DNA of 64,000 nt from Balneolales bacterium ANBcel1 (GTDB lineage Bacteria; Bacteroidota; Rhodothermia; Balneolales; Natronogracilivirgulaceae): assembly GCA_029688905.1 (NCBI GenBank), contig JARULB010000001.1, positions 434,001 through 498,000 on the forward strand, read 5' to 3'. The stretch's first letter is position 1. Each line of letters begins with the position of its first letter. Positions 44,356-54,472 of the stretch are shown piece by piece. The notes beneath the pieces were generated by a model. That model did not search any database, was not told where the DNA came from, and saw only the letters and a list, made by a program, of their open reading frames with translations. Made by a program: the position numbers and the translations under genes.

Positions 44356-47300
44356 TCAGTTTTTCTCGGGGTATGGCGGAGGTTCGGGCAAGCCGGTTTC
44401 AACTTCCTCCATCCGCTCAAGCAGATGGTCGATTGCCGCGTTGAGCTGCTCATCAATACCCGCGTACTCTTTCGCCGGATCGTTATCTACATAAATATCC
44501 GGTTCCACGCCATGCCCTTCAATAATCCATTCGGTGCCTTCGGTATCATAAGAAGCAAATTCGGGCCGGTTCAGGTATCCGCCATCCACAAACGGCAGGG
44601 TTTGCCGGATGCCGACCACCCCTCCCCAGGTCCGTTTACCGATGAGCTTGCCGAGGCCGTGCTTGCGGAAGCGATAGGGAAACAGGTCACCGTCGGAAGC
44701 GGAAAACTCGTCGATGAGGGTTACCATGGGGCCCAGCATCATCGCGCTCGGGTCCGGCGACGGAACCGCGTTGCGGGGCTTGTCCACCATGGCCAGCTCC
44801 CGCCGCAGCCGCTCGATAATCATTGGAGACACATTCCCGCCGCCGTTGCCGCGCACATCAATTATCAACGCCTCCTTGCGCAGTTGCGGGTAGAAATGCT
44901 TGACGAACTCATTCAATCCGCCCGGACCCATATCGGGTATATGGATGTAGCCGACACTCCCGTCGGTCGCTTCGCTCACTTTGCGGATATTTTCCTGAAC
45001 CCAGTTGTAATAGTAGAGCCCGGACTCATCCGCAATCGGCCTGACCACCACTTCCCGGGCTCCATCGAGCGACGGCTTATCGTTGATTGCAAGCAGCACC
45101 GGTTTTTCGGCTTTGTCGATCAGTGATTTATAGATATTGACCATATCCGCGGTGGAGGCGCCGTCCACGCGTACAATGTAGTTCCCTTCCCGAACAGCCA
45201 GGCCGACTTCCAGCAGGGGCGAGCGGCGGGAGTCCACCCAGTTTTCGCCCTTGAGGATACGGTCGATCCGGTAGAAGCCGGTGTCGGAGTCACGTGACAG
45301 TTCGGCGCCCAGCCTTCCCATGGGCACCCGTTCCGGCTGCGGCCGGTCACCGTCGCCCACATAGGCATGGCCCACATTCAGTTCGCCGATCATTTCACCG
45401 ATGATGTAGGTGAGGTCATTGCGATGTGCCACGTGATCCACCAGCGGCCGGTAGCTCTCCCGCACCGCTTCCCAGTCGACCCCGTGCATATTCGGCGCAT
45501 ACAGAAAGTCTCGCATCTGCCGCCACGATTCATCAAAAATCTGAACCCATTCGGCGGTACGATCCAGCCGGATTTTCATATCCGAAAGATTCAGTTTCGG
45601 ATCCATTTGGACCTCCCTGGAGGGCAGGTCCACAATCGCGTACTCGCCGGCCCTGGAGATCATCATCTTTTGTCCGTTGGCCGAAATCCTGTAGGAGGCG
45701 GCCGGACCCAGTTCCTGCTCCTCCTTCTCCTCCAGATCGTAGTAAAGCAGCACGGTCTGCCGGTCGGTCATGCCGTTCCGCTGATAGTACAGGCGATTGC
45801 CGACAGCCTGCAGGTTACCGTAGTTCGATGCCTGCACCGGCAGGGCCACGATACGGTTGGAGAGGCCTTCGGTATCCACGGGGATGCTTTCGGCGGGATC
45901 AAACGCGTCTTCATTCTCCCCTTCATCCTCGTCGTTCAGAGAAACCTCATCATTTCCAGGCTTGAATGGTGACGGCGTATCCGACTGGAGGGTTACGAAA
46001 TAGATGCGCTGCATGTCGGTATACGCGTGATTCCACTCAGTCTGGCTGTAAATGGGATTGAAGTCGCGGTTGGAAACAAAAAACAAATATTTACCGTCGG
46101 GGCTGAACACCGCATTACCGGACGAGTACCACCCATCGGTGACCTTGAAGTGCTCATCGCGCTCAACAGAATAGAGCCAGACGCGGTTCATCGTTTCCAC
46201 TTCCGGCAGGGTATAGGCGATCCACCGGCTGTCCGGCGACCAGATGTATTGCGACATTTCCCAGGCCTCGGCCTGACGTACCAGGGTGACCTCTCCGGAT
46301 TCCACATCCACCATATTGAGCCGCAGTTTCTTGTCGGCCCAGAGGATTTTCTTGCTGTCGGGTGACCAGCTGATCCGGTACTTGTAGGTATCGGCGCCGG
46401 TGGTGATTTGACGCGGCTCTCCGGATCCGTCCTGGGGCATCACATAGATTTCATCCTCGCCGGACCGGTCGGATATGAACGCGATGGAGGCACCGTCCGG
46501 CGACCAGACCGGGTTGCGGTCATGCACCCCTGAAGAGCGGGTCAGGTTCCGGGTGATGCCGCTGCGGGCGGGCACGGAAAACACATCGCCGCGCGCGCCG
46601 AACAGGGCGCGGTTTCCGTCGGGTGAGACATCCCACGTGTGGATAAACTCACCGGCATCCACCAGCCCATCACGACCGGTGAGCCGGTCATCACGAATTT
46701 TTACCGGAACTCTGGTCAGTTCTTCATTCGCCAGATGGAAACGGTAGAGATATCCGCCGTTCTCAAAAACGATATGCCGGGTTCCGATGGAAGGAAACTT
46801 GATGTCGAACTCGGTAAAATCGGTCAGTTTCCTGGTTTCATCGGAATCAAGGTCATGGACATACAGGTTCATTCGGCCGTTCTCGTCCCTGTCGGAGATG
46901 AAAAAGATCCGGTTCTCATGCCACATGGGGATGATGTCCTGGGAGTTGCTGTCGGTAACCCGGATCGTCTCTTTGGTCTCAAAATCATAAATCCAGATAT
47001 CATCGGCCATTCCGCCCCGGTACCGTTTCCAGGTTCGGAATTCCCGGAAAACCCGATTATAGGCAAGTTTGGAGCCGTCAGGTGAAAAAGAGGCGAATCC
47101 GCCCCTGGGCAAGGGAAGCTGCACGGGCTGGTCGCGGTCGGGATCGGTCAGGAAAAGATGTCCCTTGAAAGAGTTGAATTCACGCATGCGTGAGCGGAAG
47201 AGAACCTGTTCGCCATCCGGGGTCCAGCCCATCACCAGGTTGTTGGGTCCCATTCTGTCGGCTACATCATCCCGGCCAAGGGTGGGTGTGAATGTCATGC

Positions 47301-47661
47301 GTTCGGGTTCGCCGCCGGCGGACGGAATTCGGTACACTTCGGTATTGCCATCGTATTGTCCCGTAAATGCGATGTATTTTCCGTCAGGAGAGTATCTGGG
47401 AAAAATTTCATACCCGTTGTGTCCGGTAAGGCGCCGCGCCGTGCCGCCGTGAATCGGTACGGTATAGAGGTTTCCGGCGTAGGAAAAGACAATCCGGTTG
47501 TCATGAATATCCGGGAATCTCAGCAAGCGGGTTTCGTCGGCGGGTTGGGCGTTTGTGCTTTGGAAACCGAATACCAGCAGCGATATCAGCACAAGCAGGC
47601 TTGGCAGCCTCAAACGGGTAGCGTTCTTCGTAAATCGATTCAAACAAGGTAATGGTATCAT
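44356..47661 (-). CDS. Tricorn-type S41 protease
   Basis: A 1101-aa exported protease. A signal peptide ends near residue 39. A TolB/WD40-like propeller with many SPDG-type blades follows (FPRYSPDGKYIAFTGQYDGN, NPVWSPDGASIAFISDRSGE). Then come a tricorn C1 region, a PDZ-like segment and an S41 peptidase domain. The nucleophile region VTLIDEFSASDGDLFPYRF is near residue 988, followed by GKRTWGGVVGI. Family members degrade peptides; the signal peptide points to periplasm or cell surface, unlike archaeal cytosolic tricorn. It has no sorting domain. It is transcribed away from the lacI-type gene. Confidence 0.93.
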   Translation of the reverse strand: MIPLPCLNRFTKNATRLRLPSLLVLISLLVFGFQSTNAQPADETRLLRFPDIHDNRIVFSYAGNLYTVPIHGGTARRLTGHNGYEIFPRYSPDGKYIAFTGQYDGNTEVYRIPSAGGEPERMTFTPTLGRDDVADRMGPNNLVMGWTPDGEQVLFRSRMREFNSFKGHLFLTDPDRDQPVQLPLPRGGFASFSPDGSKLAYNRVFREFRTWKRYRGGMADDIWIYDFETKETIRVTDSNSQDIIPMWHENRIFFISDRDENGRMNLYVHDLDSDETRKLTDFTEFDIKFPSIGTRHIVFENGGYLYRFHLANEELTRVPVKIRDDRLTGRDGLVDAGEFIHTWDVSPDGNRALFGARGDVFSVPARSGITRNLTRSSGVHDRNPVWSPDGASIAFISDRSGEDEIYVMPQDGSGEPRQITTGADTYKYRISWSPDSKKILWADKKLRLNMVDVESGEVTLVRQAEAWEMSQYIWSPDSRWIAYTLPEVETMNRVWLYSVERDEHFKVTDGWYSSGNAVFSPDGKYLFFVSNRDFNPIYSQTEWNHAYTDMQRIYFVTLQSDTPSPFKPGNDEVSLNDEDEGENEDAFDPAESIPVDTEGLSNRIVALPVQASNYGNLQAVGNRLYYQRNGMTDRQTVLLYYDLEEKEEQELGPAASYRISANGQKMMISRAGEYAIVDLPSREVQMDPKLNLSDMKIRLDRTAEWVQIFDESWRQMRDFLYAPNMHGVDWEAVRESYRPLVDHVAHRNDLTYIIGEMIGELNVGHAYVGDGDRPQPERVPMGRLGAELSRDSDTGFYRIDRILKGENWVDSRRSPLLEVGLAVREGNYIVRVDGASTADMVNIYKSLIDKAEKPVLLAINDKPSLDGAREVVVRPIADESGLYYYNWVQENIRKVSEATDGSVGYIHIPDMGPGGLNEFVKHFYPQLRKEALIIDVRGNGGGNVSPMIIERLRRELAMVDKPRNAVPSPDPSAMMLGPMVTLIDEFSASDGDLFPYRFRKHGLGKLIGKRTWGGVVGIRQTLPFVDGGYLNRPEFASYDTEGTEWIIEGHGVEPDIYVDNDPAKEYAGIDEQLNAAIDHLLERMEEVETGLPEPPPYPEKN

Positions 47662-47853
47662 GGCTTGGGACTATTGGTTTTGATTCAGAAAAAAACACCG
47701 CACGGCCTCCCCTCTGGTGCCGGCGACACCGGTTCACGTCCGACTACCGGCAGAAAGCCGATCATTTGGATAACAGAATATGGAAGATGCAAAAAAGCGG
47801 CGATTCTCTCCCAAAAAAAAATGCCGATCGGCGCAACCATGTACGGGGCCTGC

Positions 47854-47865
47854 GTTAACGTTAAC
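47854..47865. promoter_or_regulatory. 12-bp palindrome, possible LacI-family site
   Basis: GTTAACGTTAAC is a perfect palindrome with a central CG, the symmetry typical of LacI/GalR operators. It is 190 bp from the tricorn start and 390 bp from the lacI-type start. Binding is inferred only. Confidence 0.4.
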
Positions 47866-48167
47866 ATAAGGAGGGGAGAATTGGCGCAGCGGAAACGCAA
47901 AAAACCAAAGCCCCGGTTCATAATTGATCCTCTCAGTATCAGAAAGTGCCATGTAAAACAGGCTGTATTTCGGATTTATTTTATTTTTTTATTAGAAGTT
48001 ATATTATTTTATTTGAAAATAGTTGCGCAGATTTTCTCTGAAGTACCTGCAGGGTATGTCGTATTTTGCTGAAGTCACATTACTCTATTTCAACCGGATC
48101 TCCTTTTCCGGACGTTGATCGATAATTACGGAACTTGCAGGATTTGCAGTGACAAAAAACATATCCA

Positions 48168-48179
48168 GAAAGCGCTTCC
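48168..48179. promoter_or_regulatory. Candidate operator upstream of the lacI-type gene
   Basis: GAAAGCGCTTCC has a perfect AAGCGCTT core and a central CG, close to the CcpA/LacI-family operator pattern. It ends 75 bp before the regulator start. A related AAASCGCTT element precedes the GH115 gene at 49494, which supports a shared operator. Confidence 0.5.
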
Positions 48180-48254
48180 TTACTGTAAGCGACACGGGGA
48201 AACACTCAACCATGAGGGGATGAGCGCATTTTATCGGACACTAAATCAAATCAG

Positions 48255-49322
48255 ATGAAAGTAACCCTTCGGGATATCGCGGAAGCTACAGGCTTCTCCA
48301 TCTCAACAGTTTCCCGCGCTCTGCGGGGTGAGGGACGGATATCGGAAGAGCACCGTCACCAGATTCTGGCAAAAGCTCATGAAATGGGCTACGAACTTCC
48401 AACCGGCCGTCGTAACATACCGGCAAATCAGTTGCCCCATGTCGCGATTATCACTCAATTTGAAACCGGCGAGTTTTACGCCTCCTTTTTTGAAGGGTTC
48501 GCAAATGCCGCAATCCACAAGAAAGTACAGGTGAGTCTGTTCAGCGTTGCCAACGATTACAATCAGGTGGACACGCTCACCAACAATCTGCGGGCACTGG
48601 GTTATTCCGCCGCAGTCATCTTTGTGCCGGAACTCAAAGAGAAGCAGTATCGCCGGATACTTCACGCCATACCCAAGGATTTTCCGGTCATATCCTGTTC
48701 CAACATCAACAACCCTGTCCTCGACACCGTTACGTTCGATGCCTATCGAGGCGCTTCGCTTATTGCGGAACATTTCAAGCTTCAGGGCTACACCAGGCTC
48801 GGAATGATTGAAGGTCCCCAGGAAAAACCCGAAGCCCGTTTCCGTACGAACGGGTTTTCCGACATGACCAAGAACAATCCTGATGCCGAAATCGTCTGGA
48901 CCTATGCCGGCGACTATACTCACGAATCGGGTATCAAGGCCTACGAGGATTTTAAAAAACAGAGAGAGCAGCCGCGCGCTGTTTTTGCCGCCAACGACGC
49001 AATGGCGTTCGGCTTCATGGAATCGGCGAGAGCCGACGGCTGGCGCTTTCCCGAGGATCTGGCCATCGCCGGTTATGACAACCTGCCGCTTTGCCGCTTC
49101 CATTACCCGCAACTGACCTCCGTCAATACCAACTATACACTGCTTGCCAAAAACACTCTGGACAACCTCCTGGCGCGACTTGGAAAAACCGTTTCCCACC
49201 AGGGTATTGTCAGCCTGGTCCCCATCAGTCTGAGTGTCCGGCTGTCCAGCATGAACAGCCAAAAGCAAGTGACACCGTCAGTACAGGATTCCCGGCCGGC
49301 AGCCGCAAGTGTTCCCGACTGA
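48255..49322 (+). CDS. LacI-family transcriptional regulator
   Basis: A 355-aa repressor-type protein. The N-terminal HTH and hinge are VTLRDIAEATGFSISTVSRA and EEHRHQILAKAHEMGYE. The periplasmic-binding-like sensor domain has AIITQFETGEFYASFFEGFA, YTRLGMIEGPQEKPEARFRT, FAANDAMAFGFMESAR and LAIAGYDNLPLCRFHYPQLT. It lies 277 bp before the GH115 gene on the same strand and is the likely regulator of the whole glucuronidase-TRAP-esterase row. The effector would be expected to be a uronic acid or its derivative. Confidence 0.93.
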   Translation: MKVTLRDIAEATGFSISTVSRALRGEGRISEEHRHQILAKAHEMGYELPTGRRNIPANQLPHVAIITQFETGEFYASFFEGFANAAIHKKVQVSLFSVANDYNQVDTLTNNLRALGYSAAVIFVPELKEKQYRRILHAIPKDFPVISCSNINNPVLDTVTFDAYRGASLIAEHFKLQGYTRLGMIEGPQEKPEARFRTNGFSDMTKNNPDAEIVWTYAGDYTHESGIKAYEDFKKQREQPRAVFAANDAMAFGFMESARADGWRFPEDLAIAGYDNLPLCRFHYPQLTSVNTNYTLLAKNTLDNLLARLGKTVSHQGIVSLVPISLSVRLSSMNSQKQVTPSVQDSRPAAASVPD

Positions 49323-49599
49323 GCCACCCCTTTTCCCTCAGTTTTTTGCGCATCTGTTTCCCCCGCCTCCGGTGGCTGATTTTCTTCGGTCCTGAAAAGA
49401 GAGTGAATGCCCGGGATACTTTCAAATTTCCCTTGTTTTTTGAGAGAAGTTTGCCTTATTTCAAGGACACAATTTTTCCGGATATCGCGTGCCAAAAACC
49501 GCTTTTACGACAGGAAGTTTCCGCACCGAAATACCGTAAACCTGCGGCACTGTTCCTCTATCGGCAAACCCGCTTTTCTAAAAATTTGAATTTATTGTT
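49323..49599. promoter_or_regulatory. lacI-GH115 gap with a second operator candidate
   Basis: A 277-bp gap. AAAAACCGCTTTTA at 49494-49507 is centred on CG about 100 bp before the GH115 start and resembles the site at 48168 (shared AAA-S-CGCTT). It is the natural place for the promoter of the catabolic genes. No gene was seen. Confidence 0.45.
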
Positions 49600-52500
49600 A
49601 TGGTTAACATTTCCAACAATTCCCCGGATAATCCTGTTTCATTTGCTCTGCCCGTACCCGGAAGAGCGATCCGTATAAGCGGCGCGATGGGCCGGATCAT
49701 ACCGGTGCTGATCATCCTTCTGACCCTGGGCTGCTCTACGTATAATAATGCGCAGTCACATCGTTCACATTCGGAAATTACCCCACCGGGAGAATCCATC
49801 GTAAAATTCTCACCTGAAAGCGGCTATTTCCCGTTGGCAGGCAACGGCACTCCGGTTTCGCTTCACATCAATGAATCGGACGATGCCGGAGTTATTCGGG
49901 CCATGGGTGACCTTCAGGCCGACCTGGAGCGGGTCACCGGAAACCTTCCTGAGCTGACTACCCGGACCCTTCCCCAGGCAGAACACATCCTCATCGCCGG
50001 AACCATCGGCAAGAATCCTCTCATCGACCAGCTGGTTGCCGACGGCCAGATCGACGGGGCTCAACTCGACGGGAAATGGGAGAAATTCATCATACAACGG
50101 ATCGACAACCCTGTGGATGGAGTCGGATCCGCACTCGTTATCGCCGGCAGCGACCGCCGTGGCACCATCTTCGGTATTTATGAAATGTCCCGCCAGATCG
50201 GGGTCTCCCCATGGTACTGGTGGGCGGATGTCCCCGTAAAGCAACGAACCGATCTGTACGTCAATCCAGGTCCGTATACCAAAGGCGAGCCCGGAGTGCA
50301 ATACCGCGGTATCTTCATCAACAATGAAAACCCGGGACTGCTGGGATGGGTCGTAACCCGCTACGGCTGGTTCACCCACGAGTTTTACGAGCACGTATTT
50401 GAGCTGATCCTCAGGATGCAGGGCAACTACCTCTGGCCGGCCATGTGGGGCAAGGCGTTCCATGACGACGACCCGATGAATCCCAAACTGGCGGATGAAT
50501 ACGGTGTCGTGATCGGCTATTCCCACCACGAACCGATGATGCGCTCCCACATCGAATGGAGTCGTTACGGTGAAGGTCCCTGGGACTATTCCCGGAACGA
50601 AGAGCGCCTGCGCGAATTCTGGACCGAAGGCATCGAGCGTATCCACGATTATGAAACCACGGTCACCCTCGGGATGCGCGGCGACGGCGACATGCCGCTC
50701 AGCGACGACCGCAATATTGAACTTTTGGAGCGTATCATCGCAGATCAGCGCGAGATGATTCGCGAACACGCGCAGGATACTTCCAAAATCATCGAGTACT
50801 GGGCGCTCTATAAGGAGGTACAGGAATATTACGAGATGGGCATGACCGTTCCGGATGATGTGATGATTCTTCTGGCCAATGACAACTGGGGCAACATCCG
50901 TCTGCTGCCCGATCCCGAAACCGCTCATGAGCGGGAAGGAGGATGGGGGATGTACTACCACTTCGACTATGTAGGCGGTCCACGTACCTACAAAACCCTC
51001 AACACCACCCAGATCGCCAGAATCTGGGAACAGATGGGCCTGACCTGGAACCATGGCGTCGACCGTCTGTGGCTGGTTAATGTAGGAGACATCAAACCAC
51101 ACGAATTCCCCATCTCCTTTTTCCTGGACTATGCCTGGAACCCTGATGAAATAACCCGGGAAGTCATGGATGCCTATCCGGTTACCTGGGCCAGCCAGCA
51201 ATTTGGCCGGGAGTACGCCGAAGAGATCGGCCACATCCTCACCGAGTACACCCGCATCAACTCCCGTAGAAAACCGGAATTGCTGGATGAAAACACCTAC
51301 AGCCTCCACCATTTCCGCGAAGCACAGCGGGTGATGGAAGAGTGGGAAGAGCTTCGCGAGATTACCGCAAAGGTGAAAGCCGGTCTGCCCGAAGCATACT
51401 ACGACGCCTTTTATCAGCTGGTGGAATACAAGGTGGACGCGGGCTCAAGCCTCCATGAAATGTACCTGGCCACGGCCAAAAACCGTGCCTACGCCCGGCA
51501 GGTCCGCAATACTACCAATGAAATGGCCGGCCGTGTGCGGGAGCTTTTCGATCGCGCCGATGAAATCCGGGAGCAGTATCACAGTGTAGCCGACGGCAAA
51601 TGGCGTCATCAGGCGGACCAGACCTACATCGGCTATACCTCATGGGCACAGCCGTATGCCGACCGCATGCCGTTCGTGCATATCATTCACACCCCTTACG
51701 ATCGCGGTGTGATGGCCATATCGGCGGAAAACTCGTTGACTCCCTGGCCCGGACCGTTCTCCTATCCCGGTCCCACAGCCGCCGACATACCCAGGCTGCC
51801 GGTGTTCGACAAATACAATCAGCAGGAGTACTATTTCGAGGTATTCAACCAGGGCAGTGAGCCTTTTGAATATGATGTGGAGGTGAGTGCGCCGTGGGTG
51901 CAGCTCTCCGGTGTCACCGGCTCCATCGAAACCCAGGAAAAAGTATGGGTGAGTATCGACTGGGAGAATGTGCCATCCGGTACTCAGACGGCCACGATAT
52001 CGGTCACCGGCCCGAACGCGGAGTGGGGCATGCACACGGCTGACATCGCCGTAGAGGTGTTCAATCCGGCATCCCCGTCGCGGGATGCGATTCAAGGTTT
52101 TGTGGAAAGCAACGGCTTCGTCTCCATCGAGGCCGAAAACTTCACGCGGAATATCACCAACGATGACGTGCAGTGGAAAAAGATCCCGCAGCTGGGGCGT
52201 ACGAAATCGGCCATGTCACCCTGGCCCATGGTCGCCGAAGTTCAGGAACCGGGTCACCCCGATACGCCCCGCCTGGAATACGACATGCACATCTTCAACC
52301 CCGGAGAAGTGACCGTGCGCGTCTATCTGTCACCTACCAAGAACTACAGCAAAAACTTCCGTAATCTGGACGGCATCCGCTATGCGCTCTCGTTTAACGA
52401 CGATGCGCCGGTGGTAGTGAACATGCACGACGAAATGCCCGAAGGCGGCGGCTTTAGCAACAACGTGTGGTATCAATGGACCAGCAACAACGCCATTATC

Positions 52501-52656
52501 AAGGAAACCACGCTGGAAATTTCCGAAGAGGGACTGAATACCCTGAAATTCTGGCTGGTGGATACCGGCGTGGTACTCCAGAAAATCGTTGTGGAGACCG
52601 ACGACATCGGAGCGACCTACCTCGGTCCTCCGCAAAGTTATATTAACCATGACTGA
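49600..52656 (+). CDS. GH115 xylan alpha-glucuronidase, lipoprotein
   Basis: A 1018-aa glycoside hydrolase of family 115, which removes (4-O-methyl)glucuronic acid from internal or terminal xylose of glucuronoxylan. Family segments are GIYEMSRQIGVSPWYWWADV, PGVQYRGIFINNENPGLLGW, RMQGNYLWPAMWGKAFHDDD, LGMRGDGDMPL and the C-terminal GH115_C domain (IEAENFTRNITNDDVQWKKI). The lipobox LTLGC places it on a membrane. Residues before MGRIIPVLIILLTLGC may not be translated; the ATG at 49687 is an alternative. Its stop overlaps the next gene start by 8 bp, coupling hydrolase and transporter. Confidence 0.93.
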   Translation: MVNISNNSPDNPVSFALPVPGRAIRISGAMGRIIPVLIILLTLGCSTYNNAQSHRSHSEITPPGESIVKFSPESGYFPLAGNGTPVSLHINESDDAGVIRAMGDLQADLERVTGNLPELTTRTLPQAEHILIAGTIGKNPLIDQLVADGQIDGAQLDGKWEKFIIQRIDNPVDGVGSALVIAGSDRRGTIFGIYEMSRQIGVSPWYWWADVPVKQRTDLYVNPGPYTKGEPGVQYRGIFINNENPGLLGWVVTRYGWFTHEFYEHVFELILRMQGNYLWPAMWGKAFHDDDPMNPKLADEYGVVIGYSHHEPMMRSHIEWSRYGEGPWDYSRNEERLREFWTEGIERIHDYETTVTLGMRGDGDMPLSDDRNIELLERIIADQREMIREHAQDTSKIIEYWALYKEVQEYYEMGMTVPDDVMILLANDNWGNIRLLPDPETAHEREGGWGMYYHFDYVGGPRTYKTLNTTQIARIWEQMGLTWNHGVDRLWLVNVGDIKPHEFPISFFLDYAWNPDEITREVMDAYPVTWASQQFGREYAEEIGHILTEYTRINSRRKPELLDENTYSLHHFREAQRVMEEWEELREITAKVKAGLPEAYYDAFYQLVEYKVDAGSSLHEMYLATAKNRAYARQVRNTTNEMAGRVRELFDRADEIREQYHSVADGKWRHQADQTYIGYTSWAQPYADRMPFVHIIHTPYDRGVMAISAENSLTPWPGPFSYPGPTAADIPRLPVFDKYNQQEYYFEVFNQGSEPFEYDVEVSAPWVQLSGVTGSIETQEKVWVSIDWENVPSGTQTATISVTGPNAEWGMHTADIAVEVFNPASPSRDAIQGFVESNGFVSIEAENFTRNITNDDVQWKKIPQLGRTKSAMSPWPMVAEVQEPGHPDTPRLEYDMHIFNPGEVTVRVYLSPTKNYSKNFRNLDGIRYALSFNDDAPVVVNMHDEMPEGGGFSNNVWYQWTSNNAIIKETTLEISEEGLNTLKFWLVDTGVVLQKIVVETDDIGATYLGPPQSYINHD

Positions 52657-53785
52657 CCCGACATCTCTTCGCAAAGCCGCCGATACCTTTCCGGATCAGG
52701 CATCCCGCCCCGTAACAGCCGGGGAATCTGACAGGAAAACATCCGCCGGGAAGACAGGCCGACCGGGCTCCCGGCCAGCGGGATTGCTCATCGGCTTTCT
52801 TATGCTGTCCCTGACGGTTTCCGCCCTTACCTCCTGTGGTGATGGCGATCGCGAAGAGGCCGCTGACCATGATCAGCCGGTGGAAATCATCCTGGCACAC
52901 GCCATGCACCTCACCCATCCGGTATCGGTGGCGATGGATCGAATGGCCGATAACGTTGAGGAGTATTCCGGCGGACAGGTAACTATGACCATCTATCCGG
53001 CAGGACAGCTCGGCGGCGAGCGCAAACTGCTGGAACTGATTCAAATCGGTGCCATCGGCATGACGAAAGTCTCCACCGCTACTCTGGAGAACATCGTTCC
53101 GGCCATGCGTGTATTCAGTATGCCCTATCTGTTCCGCGACAAGGAACACTCCTTCAACGTTTTGTTTGGACCACTGGGCGAAGAACTGCTGCTGGAAGGC
53201 GAGCGCTACCGGTTGCGGGGCGTAGGCTATTACGATGCCGGCAGCCGCAGCCTGTACACCACAAACCGGCCGGTACACACCCCCGAAGACCTTCAGGGGC
53301 AAAAAATCCGGGTCATGGAAAGCGTGATCGCCATGCAGCTTATGCGCACACTTGGCGGCTCGCCCACACCGCTCTCGTATGGCGAGCTCTATACCGCGTT
53401 TCAGGGGGGCATCGTCGATGGAGCGGAAAACAACCCTCCCAGCTTCTACACTTCACGCCACTATGAGGTGTGCAACTACTACACCCTGAATGAGCACACC
53501 ACCATACCCGACATCCTTGTCATGGACAGCAGGCTTTGGGAGCGTCTGACCGATCAGCAACAGGAGTGGCTGCAGAGGGCGGTCGACGAGTCCATCGAAT
53601 TTCAGATCGAACTGTGGCGGGAGTCGGAGGAGGAATCGATGCAGGCCTTCCGGGATGCCGGTGTGGAAATTATCCATCCCGACAAGGAACCTTTCCGGCA
53701 GGCGGTCCAGCCCCTGTATGACGATGTGCGCCGCCGCAATCCTGAATTGTACAACTGGGTGGAGCGAATCCGAAACGTGGAATAA
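52649..53785 (+). CDS. TRAP transporter substrate-binding protein (DctP type), lipoprotein
   Basis: A 378-aa TRAP solute receptor. A long polar N-terminus leads into a hydrophobic segment ending in the lipobox SALTSC (Cys63), so the receptor is probably membrane-tethered. The mature part shows IILAHAMHLTHPVSVAMDRM, YPAGQLGGERKLLELIQIGA, MPYLFRDKEH, GQKIRVMESVIAMQLMRTLG with the Arg that binds the substrate carboxylate, and YGELYTAFQGGIVDGAENNP. Related receptors bind uronates and other sugar acids, matching the upstream GH115 product. An in-frame extension to 52589 is inside GH115 and is ignored. Confidence 0.92.
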   Translation: MTDPTSLRKAADTFPDQASRPVTAGESDRKTSAGKTGRPGSRPAGLLIGFLMLSLTVSALTSCGDGDREEAADHDQPVEIILAHAMHLTHPVSVAMDRMADNVEEYSGGQVTMTIYPAGQLGGERKLLELIQIGAIGMTKVSTATLENIVPAMRVFSMPYLFRDKEHSFNVLFGPLGEELLLEGERYRLRGVGYYDAGSRSLYTTNRPVHTPEDLQGQKIRVMESVIAMQLMRTLGGSPTPLSYGELYTAFQGGIVDGAENNPPSFYTSRHYEVCNYYTLNEHTTIPDILVMDSRLWERLTDQQQEWLQRAVDESIEFQIELWRESEEESMQAFRDAGVEIIHPDKEPFRQAVQPLYDDVRRRNPELYNWVERIRNVE

Positions 53786-53796
53786 ACCGACGAACT

Positions 53797-54309
53797 ATGC
53801 GGGAAAAAATCGATAAGGTAACGAGGGTGGTACTGGTTGTTCTGATGGCGCTGCTGGTGCTGGATGTGGTTTGGCAGGTATTCACCCGGTATGTGATCCA
53901 GTCACCCAGCACGTTCACTGATGAGCTTGCCCGGTTTCTGCTGATCTGGGTGAGCCTTCTCGGAGCCGCCTACTTCTCCGGACAGAACCTGCATGTGGCG
54001 ATAGACATGTTCCCGAGAAGCCTGAATCCCCGGAACCGTTTCCGCCTCACCATTTTTATCAAAGTTCTGATAGCGCTTTTCGTGCTAATTGTTTTCGTTA
54101 TCGGTGGAGGAATACTGGTATACACCACCTGGACCTACCTGCAGGTCACCCCGGCCCTTCAGATTCCCATGGCGCTGGTCTACCTGATCGGCCCGATCAG
54201 CGGACTGCTGATCATCTATTACAAAATAGATGATATCTACCGGTTAATTCGAAAGGGCCCCGATCACGATATCCGAACGGCAGATGCCGAACCATCTGCA
54301 ACCGCATGA
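53797..54309 (+). CDS. TRAP transporter small permease (DctQ type)
   Basis: A 170-aa protein with four membrane spans. The DctQ signature FTDELARFLLIWVSLLGAAY is at about residues 45-64. It pairs with DctM to form the inner-membrane TRAP complex. It starts 11 bp after the receptor gene. The polar C-terminus (IRTADAEPSATA) is cytoplasmic. Confidence 0.92.
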   Translation: MREKIDKVTRVVLVVLMALLVLDVVWQVFTRYVIQSPSTFTDELARFLLIWVSLLGAAYFSGQNLHVAIDMFPRSLNPRNRFRLTIFIKVLIALFVLIVFVIGGGILVYTTWTYLQVTPALQIPMALVYLIGPISGLLIIYYKIDDIYRLIRKGPDHDIRTADAEPSATA

Positions 54310-54472
54310 ATCCCGTCATCCTGCCCATATCGACTCTTTTTCCGACCACCCTTGTGATCTGCTCCCAAATCTGCATCCATATCGCTTTCCTGTCCATGCA
54401 AACCCCGAAGCTGCCGAACAGAACACTCCCACGCGGCCCCGTGTCTCTGTAACGCTATTAACAGACTGACCC

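Larger units (their letters stand above)
47662..48254. promoter_or_regulatory. Divergent regulatory region, tricorn / lacI-type gene
   Basis: A 593-bp divergent gap, the longest without a gene in the window. It contains a perfect 12-bp palindrome GTTAACGTTAAC at 47854-47865 and a second CG-centred near-palindrome at 48168-48179. The 47940-48060 part is A+T-rich. Short frames here lack protein-like features. Confidence 0.6.
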
